From Phoebastria nigripes (Eukaryota; Chordata; Aves; Procellariiformes; Diomedeidae), in NCBI GenBank assembly GCA_035582835.1, contig JAYKAV010002553.1, forward strand, positions 3,388,526 to 3,452,525: a stretch of 64,000 bases of DNA, in the 5' to 3' direction. The notes beneath the pieces are model-generated. The model was not told the origin of the DNA, searched no databases, and saw only the letters and a program-made list of their open reading frames with translations. Positions 1 through 11,200 of this stretch are shown here, one piece after another. The first letter of the stretch is position 1, and each line of letters begins with the position of its first letter. A program made the position numbers and the translations under genes.

Positions 1-1186
1 CCTCCTTCCAGAGCACCACAGCAGTTCCCCCAGATAAGCACAGCAAAGTGCCAAGAGAATGGGTCCCACACAGCAGAGAACGGGACAGCACCCCTGTGAA
101 TCAGGCTGGGTATGAGGCATCAGCCCTCAACTGTATTTATTTTGCCAGTCCACAAGAATTACCACTCAAAGGACACTCAGTTTGCAGCTCCATAGTGCAC
201 ACGCAGGAAAAAAAAAAAAAGGAAAAAAGAGGAAGAGATATTACAGCTTTTTAGCAGTAAGCCAAAAACACTATTCCAGTGAGGTGCTCATACAGTCTCC
301 ACTATTTTACTGGCAGCAGTCACAGAACGCTTATGCGTATAAAAGTAGGTGCTAAAGATTAATGACGTGAAGCTTACAGCATACGCATATTTAGAAAGCA
401 AGAATAACGCACGTAGAGTGGACAAAGCAAGGGAGAAAGGGTTGGACGCAAAGCAAGTCTACATAGTGCCATCACCCTACCAAACCCTGCAACTGCCAAG
501 TGCTCGGTGTTAGGTCTCGCTCTGCGGCTGTGGGAGAAATGAGCCAGCCTAGCCACAGCACGCCTCGTACCCCTGCAGGCAGCGAGCGGCTGCGCCAGAG
601 CAGGGGCAGAACTGCAAGGCGGGCGCTTACCTTTGCTAACTTGAGTGCAGGGACACGCTTCCCTACGGAGCAGCCCCCCTGCCCGAGGGCGGGTGGTGTA
701 GAGCAGGATGTCTCCCCTTGGAGGAGGAGCGGGCGGTACTTCCCCTGCAATGCAGCACAGGGACACCGCAGGGAGCGCTCCCCGGCCGCTGAGGCGGAAC
801 CCACGGGGACGGGGGGTCCGCAGCAAACCAACACGGAGGTGCCCGCAGGGTGCCACCTCCATCCCCCCTGTCCCGCGGGGCGAGCGGGGCTGCCCGGCGG
901 CACGGCCGAGCGCCGGGGACCACCTGGCGCGGCGGGCAGGGGGTCGGGGACCCCGGGCGGGGGAGCTGCTGCCCCGCCGCAGCAGGGACGGCGAGAGCCC
1001 GGCTCGCAGCGGAGGCACCGCAATGGGCGGGCCGAGGCCGAGGTGCGCCGGACGGCGCCTGCCCGCCAGCCAGCAGCGCGCCGCGGACGGCTGCGGGGTG
1101 CCCGCAGCGGACGGGACGGGGACGGGCCCGTAACGCGGCGAGGGGCCGGTGAGGGGCTGCCGGCCCCCGGGAAGCCCCGCTCCTAC
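1..1186. other. Left edge: no confirmed gene; poly-A run and GC-rich island shoulder
   Basis: I see no convincing coding exon here. There is an A-rich run at about 209-226 and a minus-strand AATAAA (TTTATT on plus) near 135-140. From about 500 rightward the sequence becomes CpG-rich. A consensus-like minus-strand splice donor (AAAG followed by GTAAGC) lies at about 631. If the possible first exon at 1187-1230 is real, this stretch would be the start of its first intron. Confidence 0.4.
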
Positions 1187-1230
1187 CTGCCGCCGCGCCG
1201 CCCGCCGGGCACCGGTGCTCCCGCCGCCAT
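1187..1230 (-). CDS. Possible first coding exon of a minus-strand gene (ARHGAP19 candidate by synteny)
   Basis: On the minus strand an ATG with an ATGGCGGC-type context begins at 1230, in a CpG island, and runs 44 nt (14 codons, Ala/Gly/Arg-rich) to a good donor (AG followed by GTAGGAGC). This looks like a short housekeeping first exon. In human, ARHGAP19 lies on the minus strand beyond RRP12, so it is the natural candidate, but these 14 residues do not prove identity. Joining this exon to the next minus donor (exon about 678-631) gives an in-frame stop, so the true second exon lies outside the window or the ATG is not used. Other donors nearby (for example at about 1236) allow alternative first exons. 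Confidence 0.3.
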
Positions 1231-1650
1231 CTCATACCTGCCGCTCCGCCTCCCCATTGGTCCGCCGCACCACCCCTCCTCGGCCCCGCCCCGCCCTGGA
1301 CGCGCATCGCCATTGGCTGCAGCCGGCACCGCCCCGCCGCCATTGGCCGGTTCGAACGGGCAACTGCCGATCCGCGCGCACGGCGGGTGGTGGTGGGGAA
1401 CGGCCGCCCATGCCGCCCGCGGCATGCTGGGAGTTGTAGGCCGGCGAGGGGCTCGGCGGGGCTCGGGTGTCGGGGCAGGGCGCGGCCTGCAGAGCCCCTC
1501 GGTGCGCGGGGAGACCCCGCAACGGCCCCGAGGCTCGCCGGCGGCCGGCCAGCCTGCCCCAGCCGTCCCCGGCGTCAGCTGCCCGTGAGCTGCGGCAGCA
1601 GCCCGGGAGCCGGCAGCACGTGGGGCCTGGCTGGCAAGCTCCCGCTGCTG
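1187..1650 (-). promoter_or_regulatory. CpG-island promoter with three CCAAT boxes and a ZNF143-type motif
   Basis: Three inverted CCAAT boxes (ATTGG on plus, hence CCAAT on minus) lie at 1256-1260, 1312-1316 and 1342-1346. They are spaced as in NF-Y promoters and oriented toward the minus strand. At 1419-1437 there is a near-consensus ZNF143/THAP11 site (read on minus as CTACAACTCCCAGCATGC). GC boxes are scattered between. The arrangement fits a TATA-less housekeeping promoter firing leftward, possibly bidirectional. Confidence 0.55.
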
Positions 1651-4600
1651 GGGGGCGAAGGGGGCAAGAAGGTGCGTGTGCCATTTTGCCGACGCTTGAG
1701 CATCCTTCACGTGGTAGGAGCCACCACGGCGCCTGATAGGGGAGAGGAGAACGGCTATCGCCTCACGACCAGCACACGTGAGCCACGGGCCTGTGCACGG
1801 CACCAGTACGGAGCTGTGGAAGTTCTTGTGGCGCTGCCTCTCAGAGTCTTGTGCACACCTGACATATTCAGTAGAAAAATAAAAGTTGCAGGCATTTTAT
1901 TTCAAGGAAACTTTTGAAATGTGGCTTGTGTGTAACCAACACAGCAGGGTCTGCCTAAGCCTGCGGAGACCACACAAAGGCTCCAAGAAGCATGAGTTAC
2001 ACCATAAACCCCAACTCACATCTCAGCTTGAATATTTTTTATCTTTGCTCACCATCAAGGAGAAATTAGAGGAACAGAGACACTGCAAAACCAGTTTTAT
2101 TTCTTTGTTTCCTATTTGGTTTTTTCCTTTGTGTGTGGAAGCACCTGCCTTGCCCCTAGCTGTCCCTGTGCCCCTGCACGCTTGCTGCACCTGGGTTTGC
2201 ACAGAGCTTTCAGGTAGCAACTGAGAAAAAAAAGCTTTTTAGAAACAGTAAGTGAAACTGTAGATCAGAGTGCTGAGGGGACTAGGAATTAATCTGACTT
2301 TTTTTTTAATTGACTAGATTTCAGCTGAAGTGGTCCCTTGGCATTTTAAACCTCAACACTTAATTATCTTACTGCAAATCATTTTAGCATAAACACCAAG
2401 GTTCCTCTTATACTGCTGCCCCCAGGAGGGTTTTCCCATCCCTGCACCTTGGTGTGTGCCGAATCCTGACTTTGAACTGGGGAGACCCAGGTGCGCCTGT
2501 GGGGACCCCCAAAGGCGCTGCAGCGTGCTTGGAGGAGGTGGTGGTCCAGCTGCATGGGCACAGCCCCCCGGGGCACATCTGTCCCTCTCAGCAGCATGCC
2601 ACAATGGACGCAACCCAGGCAGGTAGCTTCTAGGGTAAAGGAAATGATGATGTTTTCCTTCTCCTCCTGATTTTAAGCCTTAAAACTCACTGTGGGCATC
2701 TGCAACTGTCCCAGCCAGCCCAGGGGCCACCCCGCCAGTGCCGGGGGCAGCCTGTTAGTCCTGTCAGCCTCTCCTCAAGCGTGCCTAGGACGCCTGCAGC
2801 CCACAACTCTGAGACCCCCTGCTATGCAGCTGGTATCTGCAAGGTTAAGAATCCTTCGTGACGATTTCCTGCACAAGTATAGCTGAATACGGGTACACTG
2901 TCAGTGCCCGCTGTAGCCTGCGGAAAGGACTTGCATGGTTTAATGGCGTGCTGGGTGAAGAAATAGCCTCCAGCCCGCTCCCAGCTTGAGCAACAAATGC
3001 CAAGCATCGCTCCAGGTCCCTGTCTTGTGCTTCTCTGTGGGTAACTGCAAAATATTTGTGGCTGGCATCTGCAGGAGGCAGGACCCTACATCACCTTCAC
3101 CCTGCCCCATAGCAAAGAGCTGCGCTCAGCCTCCTGCGGGCCCCCAAGACGCAGCTCTGCTCCCTGCCAGGGACAGCTGCTGGTGGGGAGCAGGCTTGAC
3201 TCGCTGCCAGCCTCCCCGGGCAGGATGACGTCTCCTCTCCAAGGGTTTCTATTGCGTTACATGATTAATTAGCTGATTAACAAGATGTTGTTGCGGAAGA
3301 ATCTGTTCTCTGGACACCAGCTCAGGCGAACACCATCCTCTGTGCTAATGAAACTCTTCTGTTCCACGCAGGCATGCGCTAATTTAAGCAACAACATGCA
3401 AATGAAGAACAATACAGTGAGTAATCTGGAGCTTTTAAATGAATTAGCTACAGCCTTCTCCAGGCCCTGTCTCCAAGGAGGGAAAGCAGAAAGACAGATA
3501 GCTCTGGTGGGCCTAGAGCCTCATGTTACAAGTGTTGGGGGCTTGGAAGGTGACTGCTGCCTGTCTCCCCCTGTCCTGCCCTCAGGAGAGGGAGGCCATC
3601 AGGCCAAGGCTGCAGGCAACGGAGGAAGATGGATGTAGCTCCTGCTGACTGAACATGGTCAGGAGGTGCTGCTGGAGATGCCTGTCCCGTAAGCCAGGCT
3701 GTGGGCTCCCTTCTGGCAGGATTAGAGCAGCAGCACCTCAACATGGCCCTGGGATTCAAGGGTCCAAGAGAGAGCCCTGGGTGGGGAAGCAGGAAGGGGA
3801 CAGTGCTCCTGACAAGGCAGGACCAATACCAGTACAAAAGCTCCTCCTCCACCCCCAGGCTTTTAAAAGGATCTTAGAAAAAAACAAAAAGCACATGAGA
3901 GCCACAAAACTGGATTTGCAGCCTCCAGAAAGAAGCCTGCAGTAAGAGGCTGAACAAGCACAATCCCTTTAGCTTATTAGGAGACTGAGAAGTGTTGCAA
4001 TTCCAGCATGTAAGCTACCACGGTAGGAAATGACAAAGGACTAAAGGCTTTTTAATATATAAGAGGAAGGGAAAGCTAGTTATGTTCACAAATACGTGTT
4101 CTTTGCAGTGTGAGCAATGGGACCTGTATCCATACCCTCAGCTCCATTCTCTTCAGCATGCTTTGGCCAAACACCATCTTTTGGGCTCAGTGCAGAAGTA
4201 ACTGCGCAAAACAGATGCTCAGGCCAACCTGAGACAGCTGGGCAGCTAAAAAGATAGAGAATTATTTGCACTGCTCAGGCCTAGTTGTCAGGAGGTGGTC
4301 AGAGCAGAAGAAAGGGCTTTTCTCAGCTCTCACGGGTAAGGAAAAGGGCAAGGCATGGAGGTTTGCAGTAGCAGTTTTCCAGCCAATTTGAAGAAATTTG
4401 GGACGAACTGTTCTGCCCCACAACCAGGCATGGCTGATACGAGAAAAGCAAGAGGCAGGACTGAAAACAGTGGCAGCCAAATGGCAGACACTCCCCCGCC
4501 ATGGCACAGATCCCCAGGCTGAGACCCTGTTCATCCAGGAGAAGGTGCTGCCAAGAGGGAGTTTGTATAAGGAAGCTGGTTGTAGCAAAGGACTTTTCAC

Positions 4601-4905
4601 CATCTCTGGCTTCTCTCTTTGGCCAACGCCACGACTCAGCCCTACTGCATGTCTGCCAGGAGGGCATGGGACACGGGCAGTGCCTCGCTGCTCTGTACCG
4701 CAGCGTTGCTCCTGGCAGCCCCCAGGCAAGCCCCATGCCAGGGAGAGGGATCCGGCCCCAGGTCCCAGGCTGATGCAGGCGTGAGCCCCGTGGGGTGCAG
4801 TGCTGCAGCAGCAGAAGGACCTGCTGCACCAGGGCAGCGGGCAGAGCACAGGGGACGTGGTGTGCACAACTCTTAAGGGAAGGAGAGGAGGAATCTGGGC
4901 TGGGT
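1651..4905. other. Intergenic region, no gene recognised
   Basis: About 3.3 kb with lower GC than its flanks. No ORF resembles a known protein, and no splice-consistent exon series or RNA gene was seen. AATAAA-like hexamers occur on plus at about 1879 and on minus at about 1894-1899. They could be 3' ends of unannotated short transcripts from the island at 1.2-1.6 kb, but nothing else supports this. Confidence 0.4.
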
Positions 4906-4919
4906 AGGAACAGTGGGTA

Positions 4920-4925
4920 TTTATC
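4920..4925 (-). terminator. Possible variant poly(A) signal of RRP12 (GATAAA)
   Basis: On the minus strand the hexamer GATAAA lies about 285 nt after the RRP12 stop codon. No canonical AATAAA was found between the stop and this point. GATAAA is a recognised weak variant, so the assignment is tentative. Confidence 0.3.
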
Positions 4926-4958
4926 AATATAGAGAATTCATTACACATTACTTGCTCT

Positions 4959-4979
4959 CACACGCACACACACACACCC
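4959..4979. repeat. Short CA/TG dinucleotide repeat
   Basis: An interrupted (CA)n run. If the RRP12 3' UTR extends to about 4905, this lies inside it as a TG repeat in the transcript. Confidence 0.7.
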
Positions 4980-5208
4980 TCCCCGCACCAGTCACCCAGC
5001 ACCTTCCTCCAGGCACAGGAGGGCAGAGCTTGGGCCAAGAGTCCATAATACAATGGGGTGGCTTCCCAGTGAGTCTCAAACAGATGCAGGCCATCTCCTG
5101 CAGAGGAGTCCCCCCTGCTCCACTCACGAAGCCCCCGTCCCCCGGTGCCCAGAGGCCACAGGGTGTTGTCCGTCCTTGGGCAAGTGCTGGCAGAGCACCT
5201 GAGGCTCC

Positions 5209-8200
5209 TCAGGGGCGCTGGGCCTTCAGACGGTTCCTGCGGCCGGCCTTGGCCCCACGCTGGGCACCCTTCATCAGGCCCTTGAACTGACCCTGCATTT
5301 TCGCCCGCTTCCTGGAGGGAGGAAAGAGCAGGGGGCTGGGTTAACACAGGCACTGGGTACAGCCGATGCACAGGGATGCTCCAAGCTCCTCAAGGAGTGG
5401 TGCAGAGGCTGGCAGGGAGTTCCCAGACCCACAAAAAAAGGTAACAACAAAAAGCAGGATCAAACCCATGTTTTGACCCCATTCCCCACCCTATGCCCTT
5501 CCTGGCTAGTCTCACCTTCTGTTGAGTCTAGCTCTGTTCAGGGGGATGTAGGCGTAGGGGTCAAGCTGGCCCTTCTTCTTCACATCGCCTTTGCCTTTCT
5601 GTGGGAGATAGTGACATGGGAGAAGATGCAGCACCAGAGGATATGCATGTGTCCTGTTCTGGTGCAACCCTGGCACCTGGCCACCGCAAAGACTATGTTG
5701 TAGTGGGGTGCCAGCTGAGCACATGGCCCTTGGAGCTGATTTCCCACCCAGATGATGCTACAGACACCTGCTTTGAGCAGTGAGCAGGAACTGGCCACGG
5801 CAAGGGCAGGACCAGGACTCCAAGATGGGCTGGAAATGTTCACAGGTACTGAGGGTTTGGCAACTCCTCTTGGAGCAGAGATTTACCTCCCCGGCCTTAG
5901 CACTGCTGGACCAGAGCCTCAGCAAACACCCGGTGCTTCCTGTCCCCCAGGCCAGCAGCAACCCTGCCCCAGCAGAGCCCCAGGCATCTCCCCACCCAAA
6001 CCCTGCGACCCCCCAGGTCCCTCACCTTGGATCTGTACTCTGCACCAAAGGCTGGCTCCTTGTCCAGCTGCCGGTGGATCCCAGAGCCTCCAGCTGGAAA
6101 ACAGGGAATGTGTGTTGAAAAGGGGTCCCGGGTCTCCCCCTTCCCATTTCCTACACTAGAATGCACCAGGGCTGGGGAAGCTGTTCCTGTTTTTGCCTCC
6201 AGCTCTTGGGTGTGCGGACAGCAGAGAAGGGTGAACATTTCCCAGGAGCAAAGATCTCTGCTCCAATTGCCCTGGAGCAGCCCAGTAAGACGGGTACGTG
6301 GTTCTGGCCCCCTGGGGAGCCCCAGACCAGGCACAGGCAAAGGACTTACCTCTGTACTGAGGGTAGGTCCCAGCCTCGGGTTCCTCATCATCTGGCTCCT
6401 CTCTGAACCGATGCTTCTGGCTTTTCTTCTGCAGAAGAAGGCAGCGGGGACCCTGCAGCTGGCTTGTCCTTACAGTTCTGCCCTCCCACAGACCCCTGAC
6501 CTCCTGCTTCCTCCCATGGGGGCCCAGAGACCTTCCAGACTGCCTGCGCACACCCCCAACCCCAGCTGGCCTCCCGCACCCCTCCAAATAGCTGGCACAT
6601 GCCCGGTGTCCCCACTGGCCTCTTGGGCAGACCTGCAGCTACCACGGCACAGGCAGGGGTTTGGCACAGCCGAGTTCCCCCAGCATCTCAGGACCGTGAG
6701 CCCTGTACTCACACTGCGGAGACCCACATCTTGCAGCACATCTGCCATCTCCTCGTCCACTCCTACGGCAGAGGACAAGAGGGTCAGTGCAGGATGCGGG
6801 TGCAGGGAGCCCCTGTACTGTGCCAGCCCCCAGAGCGGGCTGCAGGAGCAGGGTGCCCCTGCTGAACTGGCACTGGCGACCACGTCCCCTTCCAACCCCT
6901 TTCCTGGTGATGGAGGGGGGTGCCTCCCCTGGGTGGCAGTAGCCCAGAAGAGAGACACTGGGTGTGACACAAGGCCACACCAACCCCTGCTGCTTCCACC
7001 CACATCCCTCCCCAGGCTCCCACATACAGGTGGTAGGAAGAAAACCATTCAGAGTACCAGAGCAAGTCTAGCGTGGCCCCCTGCCAGCCCAGGCAGTACC
7101 TTTAGCTTCATCATCGTCCAACTCCTCCTCCTCTTCGTGGATGATCAGGCGCCCGTCCTCAGACACCTGGAAGTCATGGCTCACTCCCCTGGACCGCTTG
7201 GGACCTGGCTTGGTGGCTGCTCACAGAGAGGTGGGTCAGAGCCTGAGGAAGGACCCACTCCCGGGAGCAGTCATACCCCCAGGGCCCCTGTGCATCACAC
7301 CAGCTCCCGCCCCGTCCATCCCACCCCAGCCACATCCGAAGCTCCACTCCTCACCCAGCACCCGCTGGGACACATTGGGGTCCAGGAAGTTGAGGGGCTC
7401 ATCCTCTTCCCCTTCCTTCAGCCAGGCCTGGCCCTTCTGCCGTGCTTGCTTCCTCCACTCCTTGCTCCGCTGCCGTTCCTCCTCTTCCTCCTCCTCGTCC
7501 TCTGAGTCAGCCAGGATCTCCTCCATGCTGGTCAAAAGGCAGAGAGAATGATGGAAATGGAAAAAGCCCAGGGGTGCAGACCCCAGCCTGCCCCACAGCA
7601 CACAGCAACCCCAGTGCTGGAGATGGCCCCATCCCCAGATCCAACAGGGCTGCTCCTTCTTCACCCCTGGCCCATCTTTACCTGTCTCCTCTGGGCTGTG
7701 CCAGTGGTGCCTCCTCTTCATCTGTATCTGCAGCTGCCTGCCTCAGGGCGCGCTGCTTGCGGCTCCGGGCTTCTGCCTTGCGGATGTTCACCAGCACCTT
7801 GTGGTACTCGTCTGGCAGCAGCCCCTTCACCAGCTCGAAGCTGAGGAGCGCACAGAGAGCGGTCAGTGCCCACCTCCTCCCGCACCACTTCCCAGGGAGC
7901 TCCCTCACTGCCCCAGTGCGACCCAGGAGTCCCGCGGCTCACCCAAATTTGCGGATGAACTTGGTGAAGAGGTTTCGCAGCTTCATACGGAAGTGGCGTC
8001 TCATGTCGTCCGAAAGGTTCCCCATGGCCTCCAGCTGCCAGGACAGAGACCCTCAAGACCAAAGTACCCCTGCCCTGGGCACCCAGCCTCCCACCCTTCC
8101 CCTGCACGGCCACCTTGCTCANCCTGCTGCCATCTCCCCACACCCGCCCCAGGCAGGGCCGTGGGGAGGTCTCCCTGCTTGGCAGGGCNGGTTCATGGGG

Positions 8201-11200
8201 GTTCTCTGGCAGGTCCATGCCAGCATTCAGGAGAGGGACCTCCTCACTGCCTTCTCAGCCACCGAGCTCAAGGTTGTGCCCCTGGCTCCCGGGCAGAAGC
8301 AGGGTGCAGCTGGAGATGCCCCTGGCTGCCCAAGACAGCCCCAGCTCGGCCCCGCCACCCTCCTCAGGGCACCCCGCGCGGGACCTCACCATCGCCTGGA
8401 CGTGCTTGGCCAGCAGCTTGGTGTCCACCAGCAGCAGCGTGACCTTGAGGAAGCCCAGGGCCGCCTTCACCACATCCCGCGTGCGGGAGGCCAGCAGCAG
8501 GCAGACATTCTGCAGGAGCTGCTCCACCACGCTCAGCTCCAGGTGATCTGCAACCACGGCACAGCTCAGCCACAGCTGCCCTTCTCCCAGCACCCGCCTT
8601 CGCCAGAGGGTGCTGCCTCGTCTCCCTGTGCTGCCCCTGTCCCCCCAGCCCTCCTGCTCACCTTTGAACTCAAAGAACAGGCGGGTCAGCGCCAGCACTG
8701 TGCAGCTGATCATGGTGACCGAGCCCGTGAACCCCACGTAGACCAGGAGCAGGAACCGCTGCATAGCCTCTGCAGGAGGGGAATGACTCAGGCCCCCACT
8801 CACCCCCTGCCCAGCAGCATCCCTGGCCTGTTTCAGTGGGGCCGGCATGGGTCCNATCCCCCTGGGGCTGGAGCAGCCGTGGGGCTGAGTAAGCGGAGCA
8901 GGAACTCACCTTGGGGGGTAGGCCCAAAGCGGATGAAGGCATGCCCCATCTCCACGAGCAGCACGAAGGCGTTCTTGCGGGCCCCCACCGACACCTCCTT
9001 GGTGCAGAGGATGACCTGGAGACACACGGGCATGTCACAACCCTGCTGTCCCCGCCAAGGCCAGAATCAGCTGGGTCCCTCCAGGGACCACGCTCACCTC
9101 TGGGACCAGGGCGGTGACGAAGGGCTCGTGCTCTGCGGAGAGCTGCTTCACGATGTGGAACAGGCACTTCAGCCGGGGCTGTGGGAAGAAACAGCCCAGC
9201 GCTGGTACACCCAGGGACGCACACCTGGCTGCCCCCACCCCGTCCCTTCCTGGCAGGGGCCGAGCTTGGCCGCCACAGCCCTTGCTCTCACCCTCTTGGC
9301 TGGGGACGCCGCGCTCTTGAGCGAGTCCAGCAGTGCTGCCTGCAGATCCTGCAGGTGGGAGCGGATGAAGGCCTGGCAGGGGGCATGGGGAGCGGCACAC
9401 ACCTCCTCCAGCACGCGGTACGCCTTCTTCTGCATGCTGCGCTCCTTGCTCTGCAGGAACAGCCAACACACCCCCGCCATCAGGGCAGCCCCTTGCCACG
9501 GTGTCTGAAGGGACCCCCGCAGCACCCCATGCCACCCAGCAGAGACCTGTCCCCTGTAGCAGCTGCTCAGCCCTGCAGAGCGCAGGTCCAAGCTGGCAAC
9601 AAGCAGAAGGTGCCCCACTGCACCTCCTGTGCTTGTCAGGGTTGGGGGCCAACTCACCTGGAGGGAAGGCTGGATGGTGCGGTACAGGGAGCCCAGGGAC
9701 TGCTCATCAGCATAGGGTGCCATTGCCACCACCAGGTCCAGGATGGAGAGTCTGCAGCAAACAAGGACACGCAGGTGGGTAACTGCAGCATCACTAACAC
9801 TGCCTGACCAAGCTGGGATTCCGGCTGTGAGTCGCATCGGATGAACAAGAGTGGCACATCCCACATGGGACAGTACGAGTGCCCTAGCGCTGCTCACCAG
9901 GAGGAAGCTGGCAGCTTTACCCATTAGCACCAGCCCCCGGGTGTTACCTGGCAAACTCGGAGCTCTCGGGACTGGTCAGCTTCTCGCTAGCTTTCTGCAG
10001 GAACCCACACACCATCTGCAAGGCAGGCACACAGAGCAGGATCAGAACTGACTGAAGGGAGCGCTTTTTCAGCAGTTTGCAATCCACCTGGCAAATGCCT
10101 TGCCACAGGACTTTGTGGAGACCAGAAGCACCAACAGGTCCAAAAAGATCTGGGCAAATTCCCAAAGAGCTCATGCATGATGCGCCAGGTGTGGCTGCAA
10201 GATTGGGAAATCCCAGACTGCTGGCTGGGAAGGGCTCCCTCCTGACGAGGGCAGGGAAGGGCTGCTCTCTGCCTAGCTTCTTTCTTCCTGTCGCCTCCAG
10301 TCAGGCACCCACCACAGCCCCATCAAAATGGGTCCGGCTGGGAGACGCTGGCCCGAGCCAGCACAGCCTGCCCCACTGCCCCAGGTTCCCCTCACCTGGG
10401 GGTTGGTGATGGTCAGGTAAGCACGGACAGTGTCCAGCACAGAGCGGCGCTGAGCGCTGCTGCCCCCGTCCTCCTCGGGCTGGCTGTACACGTTGAACAG
10501 GATGGGCAAGAAATTTTTGGCAAAGCGACCCACTTCTGCCCGCTCTGCATCTAGGGAGAGGATGACAAAGGGGNGTGGATCAGCATCTCCCCTCTCCGGG
10601 TCACCGCAGGGGACAGGGACCCACCACGAGAGTCTGTCCCCCCCACAACCTGTCTCGCATCCTTTGTGGATGAGGGTGCGCAAGGCCTGGCACACGGTCG
10701 GGCGTAGGTCCGGGCGCTCGCTGATGGCCATGCCCAGGGTGCGGGCCAGCCCCTTGAAGGCCCCCAGCACATCTGTGGGGTGGGTGCAGAAGCCGGGCAG
10801 CAGGGTCCAGACCTGGAAGGCAAAGGGAGAGGTGGGAGGCCAGCACCCTCTGCCTGAGTCACCACTCCCCAGCCTGGCACCGCAGATACGCCACGGCAGG
10901 GCTCCCAGGCACTCCTTGTTACCTGCCACTGCAGCGTGTCGTAGATCTTGGCCTCCACGCTCTTCCCAGCCTGGGTAAACTCCAGGGCTGCAGAAGAGAA
11001 CAGGGAGATGAGCAGAGCAGCAGAGGTGGCAAAGCCCCACTCCACCCCAGGGGAGGGGAAAGAGGTCCCACGGAGCACCCTGGGGCTCCCAGGAGCCCAG
11101 GACCGCACCCACTGGGACCCCTGCCATGCCACCCTCCTCACCTCTGCTCTTCAGGGCAGCCGCCAAGGGCAAGAAGTAGCTGGTGAAGAAGCCGAGCCGT

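Noticed and set aside
631..678. Possible second exon on minus joined to the first exon at 1187-1230
   Set aside because: The splice donor is good, but the joined frame meets TAG after a few codons and the acceptor tract is weak.
500..1588. Long Arg/Pro/Gly-rich open frames over the left CpG island (both strands)
   Set aside because: Composition is that of random translation of GC-rich DNA; no domain, no conserved segment, and promoter motifs run through it.
1875..1900. AATAAA signals on both strands as ends of genes
   Set aside because: No upstream exon series on either strand supports a transcript ending here.
6027..9508. Long plus-strand open frames (about 490 and 690 codons)
   Set aside because: They lie antisense to RRP12 exons 22-32, cross its splice sites and have no protein-like features.
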